From Epilithonimonas tenax DSM 16811 (GTDB lineage: Bacteria > Bacteroidota > Bacteroidia > Flavobacteriales > Weeksellaceae): DNA of 48,308 bases. The stretch spans positions 1 through 48,308 of the forward strand of contig NZ_AUAA01000026.1 in NCBI RefSeq assembly GCF_000428485.1, in the 5' to 3' direction. The notes beneath the pieces were generated by a model that made no database searches, had not been told where the DNA came from, and saw only the letters and a list, made by a program, of their open reading frames with translations. This document shows, one piece after another, positions 1-8,670 of the stretch; the stretch's first letter is position 1; every line of letters begins with the position of its first letter. The position numbers and the translations under genes were made by a program.

Positions 1-242
1 ACATTTTTCAGTTGTTGATAGATGTATTCCTGAATCGCAATGATCTGCGTGATTTTATTGTTGATATCATCATACAATTCTTTTTGCTTTTCATAGGAAT
101 CCAGAAAAGCCTGTTCGCTTCCTAATCGAACACCGTGGTTTACGGTGATCTGTGACAGAAGTTTGTCGTTAATCACTATTTGCTGGCTTTTTACAGATGC
201 AACAGAGAAGAAAAAAACTCCGGAAAAAAATAGTTTTTTCAT
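1..242 (-). CDS. Secreted conjugation-associated protein, N-terminal part only
   Basis: The reading frame starts at ATG 242 and runs off the left edge, so only about 80 residues are visible. They begin with a short basic and hydrophobic signal peptide (MKKLFFSGVFFFSVASVKS), followed by a hydrophilic, probably helical stretch rich in Q, E and K. The start is one base beyond the stop of the next upstream gene, which implies co-transcription and translational coupling with the conjugation genes to its right. From context it is a periplasmic or outer-membrane component of the transfer apparatus. No family is recognised from the fragment. The frame is secure; the function is inferred from position only. 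Confidence 0.7.
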   Translation of the reverse strand, partial: MKKLFFSGVFFFSVASVKSQQIVINDKLLSQITVNHGVRLGSEQAFLDSYEKQKELYDDINNKITQIIAIQEYIYQQLKN

Positions 243-243
243 T

Positions 244-930
244 TTAGAAAGATTTGATGTTATCCATGATGCTTTCAACTACTTGCTTATCCCTATTGAC
301 ATAATATTGAAAGGCTCTTTTGTTACGTTTTACTTTGGCTTTAATATCTCTTATCTTGAGCAGCATATGCGTAGAATTCCTGCTTATTGCCTTTAGTTCC
401 CCTAAAGCATAGTCCAATAATACTTTACGTTCTGATTTTTCCATTTGGTTGATGGCTCCGTAAGACAAAATGATCCCTGTTACTAACCTTGTTACCATTT
501 GCAGATCATCAACAAATTGAACCTGGGAAGGCAATACCGCAATAATTGAATAAGGAGCATCACTTATTTCATTGATAATAGCAGTCTGATTGTTTGTTAT
601 TTTGGTTATTTCCCTGCTCATTGCTATTCCTGTCGGTACAGCTTGAATGGCAAATGAAATAATCCGCAATCTGTCCTGAACTTTGGTAATCTTTTCCTTG
701 AATTGGTTCCATTGGGTTCTATTAGCTGTTTCTACGGTAGCATTGGCAATTTGTTTTTGGCGCATTTCCTTTTGCCTGTCGTGTTCTTTCATAGTGGCAT
801 TGATTTCTATATCCATCATCGGAAAAGAAACATTTTCCTGTTGCCAGGCAGGTGTAGAACCGCCACCGGAGGATGTCAACACAAAATAAACAGCCGGAAT
901 AAATAGGCTAAGAAGAATCTTCTTTAACAT
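244..930 (-). CDS. Putative conjugal transfer protein, membrane-anchored or secreted
   Basis: A 228-residue protein with an N-terminal hydrophobic segment (about residues 3-20), then a basic helical region (about 48-110) with many K, R, Q and N residues suggesting coiled coil, and a basic C-terminus. It sits 11 bp downstream of the 942-1610 gene and 1 bp upstream of the next one, in an unbroken minus-strand tra run. The position after the VirB4-like ATPase matches where CTnDOT-type systems keep small exported Tra proteins. I do not recognise a named family. A periplasmic structural or accessory role in mating-pair formation is inferred from synteny. Confidence 0.7.
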   Translation of the reverse strand: MLKKILLSLFIPAVYFVLTSSGGGSTPAWQQENVSFPMMDIEINATMKEHDRQKEMRQKQIANATVETANRTQWNQFKEKITKVQDRLRIISFAIQAVPTGIAMSREITKITNNQTAIINEISDAPYSIIAVLPSQVQFVDDLQMVTRLVTGIILSYGAINQMEKSERKVLLDYALGELKAISRNSTHMLLKIRDIKAKVKRNKRAFQYYVNRDKQVVESIMDNIKSF

Positions 931-941
931 TTTGTAATTTT

Positions 942-1610
942 TTAAAAATTCCGTTTGTACCTGTTCATTATGTTTTCAACAATACCTTTGTCGGTATTGA
1001 TATACCCTGCAAATGGATTAATTGAATTCCAGAATCCTAATCGATTGGCTTTTTCCAATCGTAACTTTATCGCCAAAAGCCAAAGCTTCAGATTTTTCAC
1101 ATTACCGGAAATATTATGCAGGATTTTATATCGATCTCCTGCAGTAGCAAAATTCAGTTCTCCGGATGCGAGAATATCAGATACATCGGTCACGATCTTT
1201 AGACTTTGCTCATAGGTTTTTTGTGAAGCTTTCACTCCGAATATTGCATATTCAGGATGTTCTGATGCTAGTTGTACAACCTGCGATGAATAATTGTAGC
1301 ATTTATTAAGCTCAGAATAGATTTCCTGTGCCTGAATTCCATTTTGTAAAGTGCCGGAAACTTCTTTTAAACCCTTCAAAATTTTATTCTGAATATCATT
1401 AGCTGCAACCATCTGGGTTCCCACCCAGGTTTGTGCGTCCTTTAACTTTGAAGTTTCCTCAATGACTTCGTTCTGTTTGGCTTTCAGATTTTCAGAATAG
1501 AGAATCATTGCCGCCGTTACGGTTGGGTCGATGTAGGTGTTTTGAGCGAATGCCATTGTCCCATAAAGTGGGAAAAGAAGCATTACTATTTTGAGACTAA
1601 ATTTTTTCAT
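942..1610 (-). CDS. Exported conjugal transfer protein (TraI/VirB5-like position)
   Basis: A 222-residue protein with a clear signal peptide ending near FAQ (residues 1-23), then a mostly helical mature region. It has the size and place of the periplasmic protein that follows the VirB4-type TraG in Bacteroidota conjugation operons (TraI/DUF4141 in CTnDOT, VirB5-like in general T4SS terms), but I cannot assign the family firmly. Its start lies 14 bp inside the 3' end of the ATPase gene, so translation is probably coupled. The mature protein has few cysteines and no obvious catalytic motif, which fits a structural or adhesin-like pilus component. Confidence 0.7.
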   Translation of the reverse strand: MKKFSLKIVMLLFPLYGTMAFAQNTYIDPTVTAAMILYSENLKAKQNEVIEETSKLKDAQTWVGTQMVAANDIQNKILKGLKEVSGTLQNGIQAQEIYSELNKCYNYSSQVVQLASEHPEYAIFGVKASQKTYEQSLKIVTDVSDILASGELNFATAGDRYKILHNISGNVKNLKLWLLAIKLRLEKANRLGFWNSINPFAGYINTDKGIVENIMNRYKRNF

Positions 1611-4600
1611 ATAGCTCTTGTTTTTGGTTGATTAATTCTAAAAAACTGAGATTTCGGTCTTCCAATTCCTGCGAGATGACTTTGAAAACATTCTTTCCTT
1701 TGTGTTCTTTTTTCATCATTCTGTAAAAGGAATTGATTTTTTGATCCAGAGGATTTTGATATAAGTTCACGAGTGACACTAAGTTTTCGAGACTATCTCC
1801 GAAGGTTTTTAAGTCACCAACTATCCTGTGCAATGCTTCGTCATAGTCTCCATATTGATGCACATAGTACTCAACTGCTGACTTTTCGGGCTTTTCCGTG
1901 GTATAGGTCAAATACTGTTCAAGGGACACTTCATTTCCATACACTTCTCCTTTTGAACCTCGTTTCAGATAAAATTCCTTGAATCGGCTCCTCCCGAATT
2001 TGTTGTTAAGATTGTTGATCGTAAAAATCTTGTTTTGCTCTACTTTATTGAGCGAAAGCAGTGATGCTATTTTATCAAAGTTGTCTTTGAACTTCGTCTG
2101 GTCAAGCAATATAAACGTGTCCGAATTATTGATGATGGAATCTTTAACCACTGCATTTCCAATAATATCATCCAACTCCTGCGTTACCACTACTGCTTCT
2201 CCCCAAAATTTCCTTACCGTTTTGTATAAATAAAGAATGTAGCCTCCCATCAGTTTACTCGCAATGGCTTTCCAGGCTTCTTCGATAATCAATGCTTTCC
2301 TGCGGTCTTTTCTAAGGCGCATTTTCTGAATAAAAGTGTCCATTATAATGAGTGTTACGATCGGAAAGAGTTTGGGATTATCTTTTACATTATCAATTTC
2401 AAAAACAATAAAAGATTCGTCAAACAGCGTATTATCTGCATTTTCATTTAACGTAGTGCCGTACCTTCCGCCTTTGTAAAAATCTTTCAGTACAAATAAA
2501 AAAGTGCGCAGATTAAATTCCTTTTCTATAATATTGTGTTTTTTGTTATTCAGGTAGATAGGAAGAAATTGATCACAGTAATCATAAAACCCATTGAACG
2601 AAAGTTCTGCTACTGTTAGCTTTTCTTCTAATTCTTTGATTTTTCTGATGATGGCTTTTCTAAAGGATTCATTCCATTCATCAGCTGATCTGGGTTGTCT
2701 GATGATGTCATTCGACTTGATTAAAATCAACTGCGTTTCATTGTATATTTTCCTTCTTTCTTCATCGTTAAGCGTGTCATACGCTTCATAAACCTTGTAA
2801 AAATTTTCGCTTTCATATTCCGGATTATTGATGTTCTTATCAGGATGATAAAATTTCAACAATTTTCTTCCTGCTTCTTTTATTTCATCGGAACTGGCAT
2901 CGAAAGTAATTCCCAAAATGTCATAGTAAGTATGCTGTCCTTTGGCTTCATTCTCATATTCAGAAAAAAGATCCTCTTCGTGAATGTTGTATTTACCCAA
3001 ATATAGAATGAGTTCTTCAGATGTTTTATTTTCATACCACTGTGTTCCCGAGTTGAAATACTGATGGTAATACGACATCAACACATTGTCTAAAATGGAT
3101 TTTTGTGCGGATGACATTGCAGCATCCGGACCTTGCCAGATCAGGAAGATCAGGTTGGTCAAAAATTCGATTTTTTCGATATTAAATTCTTTCTTATTCA
3201 TCAGAAAAGGATTCATAGTAATCGGTTTTTCTTCAGTGTATTGGATGTATCTTCCTCCCTTATATTTGCAGGTTCCCGAATAGGAATCTCCCGTATCAAC
3301 AATGACTACATCATAATTGTAGGTCAAATACTGCTCGATAATATTGTTCATTAAAAAACTCTTGCCTGACCCACTAGGTCCGAGAACGAACTTATTTCTG
3401 TTATTAATTCTTCCTATTTTCATCGGTAGATCCGAAGGATCTACTTTTAGTGGAACGCCTTGTCTGTCTGTAAACCTCAGATAGAAATTGGATTCTTCAT
3501 TGACGGGGTAACTTTCTTTAAAAAAAAAACACAAGGCCGCTTCGCTTGTCGTCATAAACAGATCATACTCCCTGAGTTCTGTTCCATTACCAGGAATGGC
3601 TGATCGCCAGAGTTCCAATTGGTTGTAGGCATTTTTTGAAACAATGATTCCTTTTGTGAATAATTTGTTTTCTATCATCGATTGGATGTTCTCCATTTTT
3701 TCCAGTGTCTGTGCAGAAAAAAGGATGGAAAAATGAGCGTTAACAACTAGCTGTCCGTCAATGGCTATGTTATGAAGCAGGGTCTGAATCTCGTCTGCTA
3801 TGATCGCATTGGAAGGAGAATTGTTGGCTGCTCCCTCGTGCTTTTTCTTCTTTTTGTCGAGTTCCCTCTGCTGCTGTGCCTGAAGCGGAATCACAATGAT
3901 CTGATTATAGACAATCGTTTCGTAGTCTTCCAGTTCATTGATAAAACTAAAATTATCAACCGCCGTCTCAGCTGCCGCGCCATTACCGCCGAGAACAGAA
4001 TAAGGTTCGATTTCTGAAGGTAAATCGATGTTTTCTACATCCACGTAAGAAATGTTCTTCACGAATCGGTTCCCAATCTGCAAAAATTCGTTGGTGCTTT
4101 TGATATTATCAAATAGGGGAGATTCGGAAAACTGCATCGACAAAACACCAGAAATGTAATATTCAAAATCTTTCTCAAACAAAAACTGCGGTTCACAGTC
4201 ATTCTGCTTCAAAAGCATCAATACTTTTTGGCATTTGTCCCGTAGTTCTTTATAGCTTTTTTCAGAGAAATTGTAATGCTTTTTTTTCTTTTTCAGTTTA
4301 TCATCAATAATATCTGTAAAGAACAGAACCGTTTCAATGGTTTTGAAAAGCCTGCCGTCAAAATGTTCTGAATATTTTTGTTGTAGAAATTGGTTGGATT
4401 GCTCTGCAGTATATTTCTTCTTAGAAAAAATATCGAGCTTCTGAACAATTCTTCCCTCTCCAATGATCGATACCACCTGATTTAACACCGTGTGGAAATT
4501 AAGATAGCTATCCGGGTCTGCCGAATATTGCTCTACAATATTTTTTATCTTGATCCCGATAATCGGATTACCATATTGTCCGAAAAGGACATCAAAATCC

Positions 4601-4671
4601 CAATTGAAATCTTTTCCATAATCATAGCCTATAAATGGGATGCTAAATGCTTGTTTTTTTGTTGTTGCCAT
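1597..4671 (-). CDS. traG: TraG/VirB4-family conjugation ATPase with an embedded J-domain
   Basis: A 1,024-residue cytoplasmic or membrane-associated motor ATPase of the type IV secretion apparatus. Visible parts are an N-terminal TraG/VirB4 domain (about 1-400), a Walker A motif GPSGSGKS near residues 430-437, a following IVDTGDSYSG segment, and a Walker B-type ALIIEEAWKA near 793-802. Between the Walker motifs, residues about 580-648 form a complete DnaJ J-domain with HPD at 609-611, which is not part of the usual VirB4 fold. The protein is about 200 residues longer than common Bacteroides TraG proteins. Its start overlaps the DUF4133 gene by 29 bp. The ATPase assignment is strong; the role of the J-domain (recruiting DnaK) is inference. 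A ten-base homopolymer lies in the coding sequence near position 3520. Confidence 0.9.
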   Translation of the reverse strand: MATTKKQAFSIPFIGYDYGKDFNWDFDVLFGQYGNPIIGIKIKNIVEQYSADPDSYLNFHTVLNQVVSIIGEGRIVQKLDIFSKKKYTAEQSNQFLQQKYSEHFDGRLFKTIETVLFFTDIIDDKLKKKKKHYNFSEKSYKELRDKCQKVLMLLKQNDCEPQFLFEKDFEYYISGVLSMQFSESPLFDNIKSTNEFLQIGNRFVKNISYVDVENIDLPSEIEPYSVLGGNGAAAETAVDNFSFINELEDYETIVYNQIIVIPLQAQQQRELDKKKKKHEGAANNSPSNAIIADEIQTLLHNIAIDGQLVVNAHFSILFSAQTLEKMENIQSMIENKLFTKGIIVSKNAYNQLELWRSAIPGNGTELREYDLFMTTSEAALCFFFKESYPVNEESNFYLRFTDRQGVPLKVDPSDLPMKIGRINNRNKFVLGPSGSGKSFLMNNIIEQYLTYNYDVVIVDTGDSYSGTCKYKGGRYIQYTEEKPITMNPFLMNKKEFNIEKIEFLTNLIFLIWQGPDAAMSSAQKSILDNVLMSYYHQYFNSGTQWYENKTSEELILYLGKYNIHEEDLFSEYENEAKGQHTYYDILGITFDASSDEIKEAGRKLLKFYHPDKNINNPEYESENFYKVYEAYDTLNDEERRKIYNETQLILIKSNDIIRQPRSADEWNESFRKAIIRKIKELEEKLTVAELSFNGFYDYCDQFLPIYLNNKKHNIIEKEFNLRTFLFVLKDFYKGGRYGTTLNENADNTLFDESFIVFEIDNVKDNPKLFPIVTLIIMDTFIQKMRLRKDRRKALIIEEAWKAIASKLMGGYILYLYKTVRKFWGEAVVVTQELDDIIGNAVVKDSIINNSDTFILLDQTKFKDNFDKIASLLSLNKVEQNKIFTINNLNNKFGRSRFKEFYLKRGSKGEVYGNEVSLEQYLTYTTEKPEKSAVEYYVHQYGDYDEALHRIVGDLKTFGDSLENLVSLVNLYQNPLDQKINSFYRMMKKEHKGKNVFKVISQELEDRNLSFLELINQKQELYEKI
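2728..2934 (-). other. J-domain coding segment inside the VirB4/TraG gene
   Basis: This stretch encodes a J-domain: a YYDILGI opening, helix II ending in FYHPDKN with the essential HPD tripeptide (codons at 2839-2847), and helix III with YEAYDTLNDEERRKIYN. It is in frame and lies between Walker A and Walker B of the ATPase, in the region that forms the helical bundle of VirB4 proteins. All features needed to stimulate Hsp70 ATPase are present, so the domain is probably functional. Confidence 0.9.
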
Positions 4672-4966
4672 TCTTTAAAAGTTTATTACTGTCTAACCTT
4701 TTTGGAAAAATTAAGATGTGATCGAAGTTTTTGGTCTTGTCATACAAACCATACTTATCCTGTCTTTTGAAAATGAAGTAAACACCTCCCGCAGTGACTG
4801 CAAGACCAAGCAAAGAGCCTAAGAGACCAAACTTCGAGAGTACCAATGCGGAAATGATCCCGCCTCCGATGACGCCGACTGCGTAAAAGATGTATTTCCC
4901 TTTGAGTCCGAAGAATACAAGAGGCTTTTTCAGCCCCTTGTAGAGATAGAATCCCATATTAGGCAA
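4643..4966 (-). CDS. traF: DUF4133 family conjugation membrane protein (TraF-like)
   Basis: A 107-residue protein with an N-terminal YKGLKKPLVFFGLKGKY motif followed by two closely spaced transmembrane helices (about 27-70) and a basic tail. This is the pattern of DUF4133, the TraF protein of CTnDOT-like systems and a functional analogue of VirB3, which normally precedes the TraG/VirB4 ATPase. It overlaps the ATPase gene by 29 bp and the DUF4134 gene by 8 bp, giving the familiar traE-traF-traG order. It is probably an inner-membrane partner of the ATPase. Confidence 0.88.
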   Translation of the reverse strand: MPNMGFYLYKGLKKPLVFFGLKGKYIFYAVGVIGGGIISALVLSKFGLLGSLLGLAVTAGGVYFIFKRQDKYGLYDKTKNFDHILIFPKRLDSNKLLKNGNNKKTSI

Positions 4967-5282
4967 AGAATGCTGTTACGAATTCCGGAACTACAATCAG
5001 GAATATCATTGCTCCACCATAACCAAGGATCTCTTTGTTGACATCCTGATCACCATTCGTCCATTTGTTGTAAACCCGAAGACCTCCGATGAAACCAACC
5101 AATCCTCCTACTGCTTTCAAGATCAGTTTGACCGGATCCCAATAATCAGTGATATCACTTGCTGCATTCGAAATTGCTGTTGCACCACCTTGGGCAAATG
5201 CGGGGGTTATCGCCATAATTGCCAAGGCCAGGGTTAGAACTTTTTTTGTTGTCACGTTTTTTGTGAAAAAATTTTTCATCAT
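4959..5282 (-). CDS. traE: DUF4134 family conjugation protein (TraE-like, pilin/VirB2-like)
   Basis: A 107-residue protein with a signal peptide cut after about AFAQ (residues 14-31), a conserved-looking DITDYWDPVKLILKAVGG segment and two transmembrane helices, ending GGAMIFLIVVPEFVTAFFA. These features match DUF4134/TraE of Bacteroidota conjugation systems, which occupies the VirB2-like position. It is the first gene of the tight traE-F-G block. The 132 bp upstream probably carries the promoter and contains a small inverted repeat (CGGAT/ATCCG at about 5353-5366). Confidence 0.88.
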   Translation of the reverse strand: MMKNFFTKNVTTKKVLTLALAIMAITPAFAQGGATAISNAASDITDYWDPVKLILKAVGGLVGFIGGLRVYNKWTNGDQDVNKEILGYGGAMIFLIVVPEFVTAFFA

Positions 5283-5414
5283 AATTCAAAAAATTTATAA
5301 AGGGTTAATAATCAATTGAGTGTTAAATTTTGGGCATAGAAGTCCCGGACAACGGATGGAAATCCGCTGTTAATTCTAATAATCAGTGCGTTAGATTTTG
5401 TTTAAGTTGGCTAA

Positions 5415-6008
5415 CTACATGGTGGATTGATAAACTTTGTATCCATCGTAGTTCGCAACCATTTGAACCAAGGTTTCAGAAAGATTGAGCATCGCCTTCC
5501 AATCTTTTATTCTGGAAGTTTTCTGGTCTGCACTAACCGTGATCGGGTTTTCGCTAATCACTTCATTAGGTTTCTGATTTTCCTTTTCGGTTGATATTTT
5601 TTCCTTTTGTTCAAAATACTCTTCGCTTGATTCAGCATTTTCAGGATGTGATTGGTTTTCAATTTCGGTAAAATCCTTTTTTGATGGATTATCGAATTCA
5701 TCCAGATCTTGTTCAGATTCAAATTGTTTTCTTAAATACTCCAGATCTTGTCGTTCTTCATTTCCTTCAGTGATATCAGAATGGATTACATTTTTATTAA
5801 AGGACTTGGGAGTGTTGAGATTTTCTACATCTTCAATCCCTATAGTTGCAGTAAGATCTTCGTACTGTTCGGAAATTTCGGACAAAGAAAATTCCTCCGT
5901 CTCTTCTTTATAGGTTTCTCTTTCTTTTTTCAGAAACAGATCGTATAAGATATTACCTGCATAATACATCAGATAAACAGCCAGAATGGTAAGTGAGATT
6001 TTTATCAT
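5415..6008 (-). CDS. Acidic single-pass membrane protein of the transfer region
   Basis: A 197-residue protein with one N-terminal transmembrane helix (about 4-24), then a long, strongly acidic, low-complexity linker rich in E, D, S and N (about 30-150), and a more ordered C-terminus ending NYDGYKVYQ. It lies between the ParA-like gene and the traE-F-G block, where CTnDOT-like systems carry traB-D genes of poorly defined function. The architecture suggests an inner-membrane tether with a disordered cytoplasmic arm. I do not recognise a family. Confidence 0.65.
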   Translation of the reverse strand: MIKISLTILAVYLMYYAGNILYDLFLKKERETYKEETEEFSLSEISEQYEDLTATIGIEDVENLNTPKSFNKNVIHSDITEGNEERQDLEYLRKQFESEQDLDEFDNPSKKDFTEIENQSHPENAESSEEYFEQKEKISTEKENQKPNEVISENPITVSADQKTSRIKDWKAMLNLSETLVQMVANYDGYKVYQSTM

Positions 6009-6042
6009 TTTTTATTGATTTAGTTGTCAGTCGATCGTTGTT

Positions 6043-6738
6043 TTATGTTGGTATTGAATCTTTTATTTTTTCCTTCTTTTTAATCACTTGTATTTTGATT
6101 TTTGAGGTTTCATTGATGTATTTTATAAGTTCATCGAATGTATGTTCTACTGCATATTTTTGTTTGCTTATCAGGCTTCTGGTATTAATAGTTTGTAGGC
6201 AGTTTCTTTTGAATACCGGACTTGGCAGCAGCATTCCATATTTTGCGAGCTCAATGTCCATTGCTTCCTGATTCAGATACTTGTAGCCTTTATCATATTT
6301 GGAACGGATAAATACTCTTTCAGCCTCACTTTCCAATAGTCCCAGCATATTGATAAAGACCAAAGTCGATTTTACAGAAACATCGGAATACTCAAAAGGT
6401 GTTACGATAAAATCACTGTATATGAGCAAATCACTGTATTTTGCATCGAGCGTTCCGGCCAAATCAAAGAGGTTAATCTCATCGCTTTCTTTTAAATTAA
6501 TGAGAGTTTCAAAGTCTGAAAAAGGCTGCTCTTCTTCCTCGCCAATAATTTCTACATCGTACAATTTTGGAATGTCCAATAGCTCATCATCTTTCCATTT
6601 GTAGTAAAATGATTTCTGATAATCAAAATCGAAAACATTGATTTTCCTTTCTGAAATAGCGGTAATGTAATTGGCAAAAGCTATGGCTAATGTCGTTTTT
6701 CCGGTTCCTCCTTTTTGGGTAGCAAATGTGATGATCAT
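6043..6738 (-). CDS. ParA/MinD-type ATPase (TraA-like)
   Basis: A 231-residue P-loop ATPase. The N-terminus has the deviant Walker A motif KGGTGKTT (residues 9-16) with the signature lysine of the ParA/MinD class, a VFDFDYQ Walker A'-like segment, and a NLFDLAG Walker B region near residue 90. Such proteins either partition plasmids with ParB or, in CTnDOT-like systems, are encoded as TraA at the head of the tra operon. No parB is adjacent and the gene lies between mob and tra genes, so a transfer-associated role or an orphan partition role are both possible. Confidence 0.85.
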   Translation of the reverse strand: MIITFATQKGGTGKTTLAIAFANYITAISERKINVFDFDYQKSFYYKWKDDELLDIPKLYDVEIIGEEEEQPFSDFETLINLKESDEINLFDLAGTLDAKYSDLLIYSDFIVTPFEYSDVSVKSTLVFINMLGLLESEAERVFIRSKYDKGYKYLNQEAMDIELAKYGMLLPSPVFKRNCLQTINTRSLISKQKYAVEHTFDELIKYINETSKIKIQVIKKKEKIKDSIPT

Positions 6739-6786
6739 AGGTTTTAGTTGATTTTTACTGGACTGAAGACGATTTTTCCATCAACT

Positions 6787-8274
6787 TTATCGTCTCTTTT
6801 TTTGTCTTTTTTTGAGTTCATTTTCGGCAGGGTCTTTTGCAGTTCCAGAACTTTTCATCAACTCAAAAAGAAGTTCGTTGACGGCTTTGTTTAATTCTGT
6901 TTTTTCATTATTTTCAGTCCGGTTTTCTGTTTGCACTTCATTTACGCTTATGGGATTCAGAAATTTTTGATATTCCTTTTCTCCGATTAATGGCTGAAGT
7001 TCACCCACGTAATGGAACTTGGTATGAACAGCATACAGCTTTCCGTCTTCAGCAGTCGTTATAGAAATATCTTTTTTTTCATCATTTGTGTTTTTGTTAT
7101 TTCTAATAAAGTCCTTTACTTCAAACTGGACTTTTCGATAGGTTTCCAGATCTTTTTTACCCCGGTTTTCAAAAAGCATAAAGTCCTTGATTTCTGCTTC
7201 CGGATTATTCTTCTTAAAAAATTCAAGCAGGATCTTTTTTGTTTCCTGGCTGCGAATATTATAATCCTTCAGGATTTCAAAAGTCTTCTTATCCAGCTTT
7301 TCAGAAGTAAATTCAAATACTTCATTCATTTTCAGTAGATCACTACCTTTATATACTTTTTGTGTTTTATGGTCGATTACAGTGTAGCCAAAAGGATTTT
7401 TTTCTTTATGATGAAAAACCATATCGATCCCGAAAACATCTCTCAACTTTTTTTGAAGTTCACTTTCAAAAGTGATTTTTACTTTTAAATCATTTTCTTC
7501 TAATTTTTCTTTTGGGAGCATCGATTTCAGTTGCCTATCATCTTCTACTTTAAAAACCTTGGTGGAATACAATTCTTTGTATTTGCTTAATATACCTTTG
7601 ATCTGCTTTGCCCTTTTATCATTTTTGCTGTTATCAAAAACAATCTGACTTCCTGAAAGTGTTTGCTGTATTACCCCGTTTTTTAAAATTTTAAAAGAAT
7701 TTTCATCATTTGTGTTTTTGCCTATCTTATATCCATTTCTATTGAGTAGAGTTTCCAACTGATTAAGCGAACTTATTTTGTAGTTCAGCAGTTTTTCCAG
7801 TTCTTCTTCCGGTTTCTGACCATACAATTTTTCCATTGTAACGCTTAATGCTTTTTGGGCTTTAAGCCTTTCATAACTGTCATTGATCTTTTTCCCTGTC
7901 TGTTTATCAACTCGGGTAGAAACTATGTGTACGTGATTATTATCTGTATCCTTATGAAACACCACAATGAAAGGCTGTTCGCCATATTTCATTTCATCCA
8001 TAAAATTCGCCGCGATCTTAGTCAGCTCTTCTTTCGAATGTCCTTGAAATTTCGTAGAGATCATTGCGTGAAATTGAGGTTTCTGCACTTTTTTGTTCCC
8101 AATCGAAATAGCTCTCAAATAGTTTCTTACTTCTTCCTTGCTGCTTGATTCGTTAATGAAGGAAGGAAAATTTTTCATCAGCTTTAATTCTCCGGTTCCA
8201 TTATCAATTTTCTTATCGTTATAATGAACTCCTGGAAAACTCGGACCTGCCGGATCCATGATCTTAACAATCAT
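6787..8274 (-). CDS. mobA: MOBP-type relaxase / mobilization nuclease
   Basis: A 495-residue relaxase that would nick oriT and lead the strand into the recipient. The N-terminal relaxase domain shows GVHYND with a candidate catalytic Tyr18, QFHAMIST with His69, and the histidine cluster HKDTDNNHVH (His107, His114, His116) that binds the metal. This is the Bacteroidota relaxase/mobilization-nuclease family. The C-terminal half (about 200-495) is lysine-rich and helical without a clear helicase motif. The gene overlaps the MobC-like gene by 4 bp (ATGA), so the two are coupled. oriT is expected close by but was not identified. Confidence 0.9.
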   Translation of the reverse strand: MIVKIMDPAGPSFPGVHYNDKKIDNGTGELKLMKNFPSFINESSSKEEVRNYLRAISIGNKKVQKPQFHAMISTKFQGHSKEELTKIAANFMDEMKYGEQPFIVVFHKDTDNNHVHIVSTRVDKQTGKKINDSYERLKAQKALSVTMEKLYGQKPEEELEKLLNYKISSLNQLETLLNRNGYKIGKNTNDENSFKILKNGVIQQTLSGSQIVFDNSKNDKRAKQIKGILSKYKELYSTKVFKVEDDRQLKSMLPKEKLEENDLKVKITFESELQKKLRDVFGIDMVFHHKEKNPFGYTVIDHKTQKVYKGSDLLKMNEVFEFTSEKLDKKTFEILKDYNIRSQETKKILLEFFKKNNPEAEIKDFMLFENRGKKDLETYRKVQFEVKDFIRNNKNTNDEKKDISITTAEDGKLYAVHTKFHYVGELQPLIGEKEYQKFLNPISVNEVQTENRTENNEKTELNKAVNELLFELMKSSGTAKDPAENELKKRQKKRR

Positions 8275-8633
8275 TTTGATAGCTTTGCATAGATTTTCAT
8301 AAATATTTCGTTCTGTTCTTTTTTCAGAATTAAGATCTCTGCTAACTTATCCGAAAAATTTCTGAGCTCTTTTTCGCTGATGAACTTTTGACCATTTGCT
8401 ATTTTTGCTACCTGATTGATGTTGGTTTCAATTTTCCCGAAAATGTTATCCTGTTTTTCAATGAACGCCAATATTTTTCTCCTCTCATCATTTAAAATCC
8501 TGTTCTCAACAGAGTCGATGATTAAGCTTGTCAGAGAAATTTGCTTTTTGGAACAAAGATTTTTCCAGTCTTTCTTTTTTTGACCCTTGATCCTGATCAA
8601 AATCACCTCATCTTTTGCTTCATCAGTATTCAT
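8271..8633 (-). CDS. mobC: MobC-like relaxosome accessory protein
   Basis: A 120-residue basic protein with an N-terminal strand and two-helix pattern of ribbon-helix-helix type (about 8-48) and a central motif KIETNINQVAKIAN that matches the NLNQIA-type signature of MobC proteins. MobC binds oriT and helps the relaxase open the strands. The 4-bp overlap with the relaxase gene supports the assignment. Confidence 0.85.
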   Translation of the reverse strand: MNTDEAKDEVILIRIKGQKKKDWKNLCSKKQISLTSLIIDSVENRILNDERRKILAFIEKQDNIFGKIETNINQVAKIANGQKFISEKELRNFSDKLAEILILKKEQNEIFMKIYAKLSK

Positions 8634-8636
8634 CTT

Positions 8637-8652
8637 TCAAATTCAAATTTGA
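8637..8652. promoter_or_regulatory. Palindrome upstream of mobC (possible operator)
   Basis: TCAAATTCAAATTTGA is a 7-bp perfect inverted repeat around CA, lying directly in front of the mobC start at 8633. Ribbon-helix-helix relaxosome proteins often repress their own promoter from such sites. It could also be part of oriT. There is no direct evidence beyond the symmetry and position. Confidence 0.4.
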
Positions 8653-8670
8653 TTTTCTAAATGTTGTTTT

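Noticed and set aside
5341-5370. Riboswitch or terminator upstream of traE
   Set aside because: Only a 5-bp stem (CGGAT/ATCCG) is visible, too weak for either call.
6043-6738. Plasmid partition ParA with nearby ParB
   Set aside because: No ParB-like gene or centromere-like repeat is adjacent, so the protein is described as ParA/TraA-type without a firm partition role.
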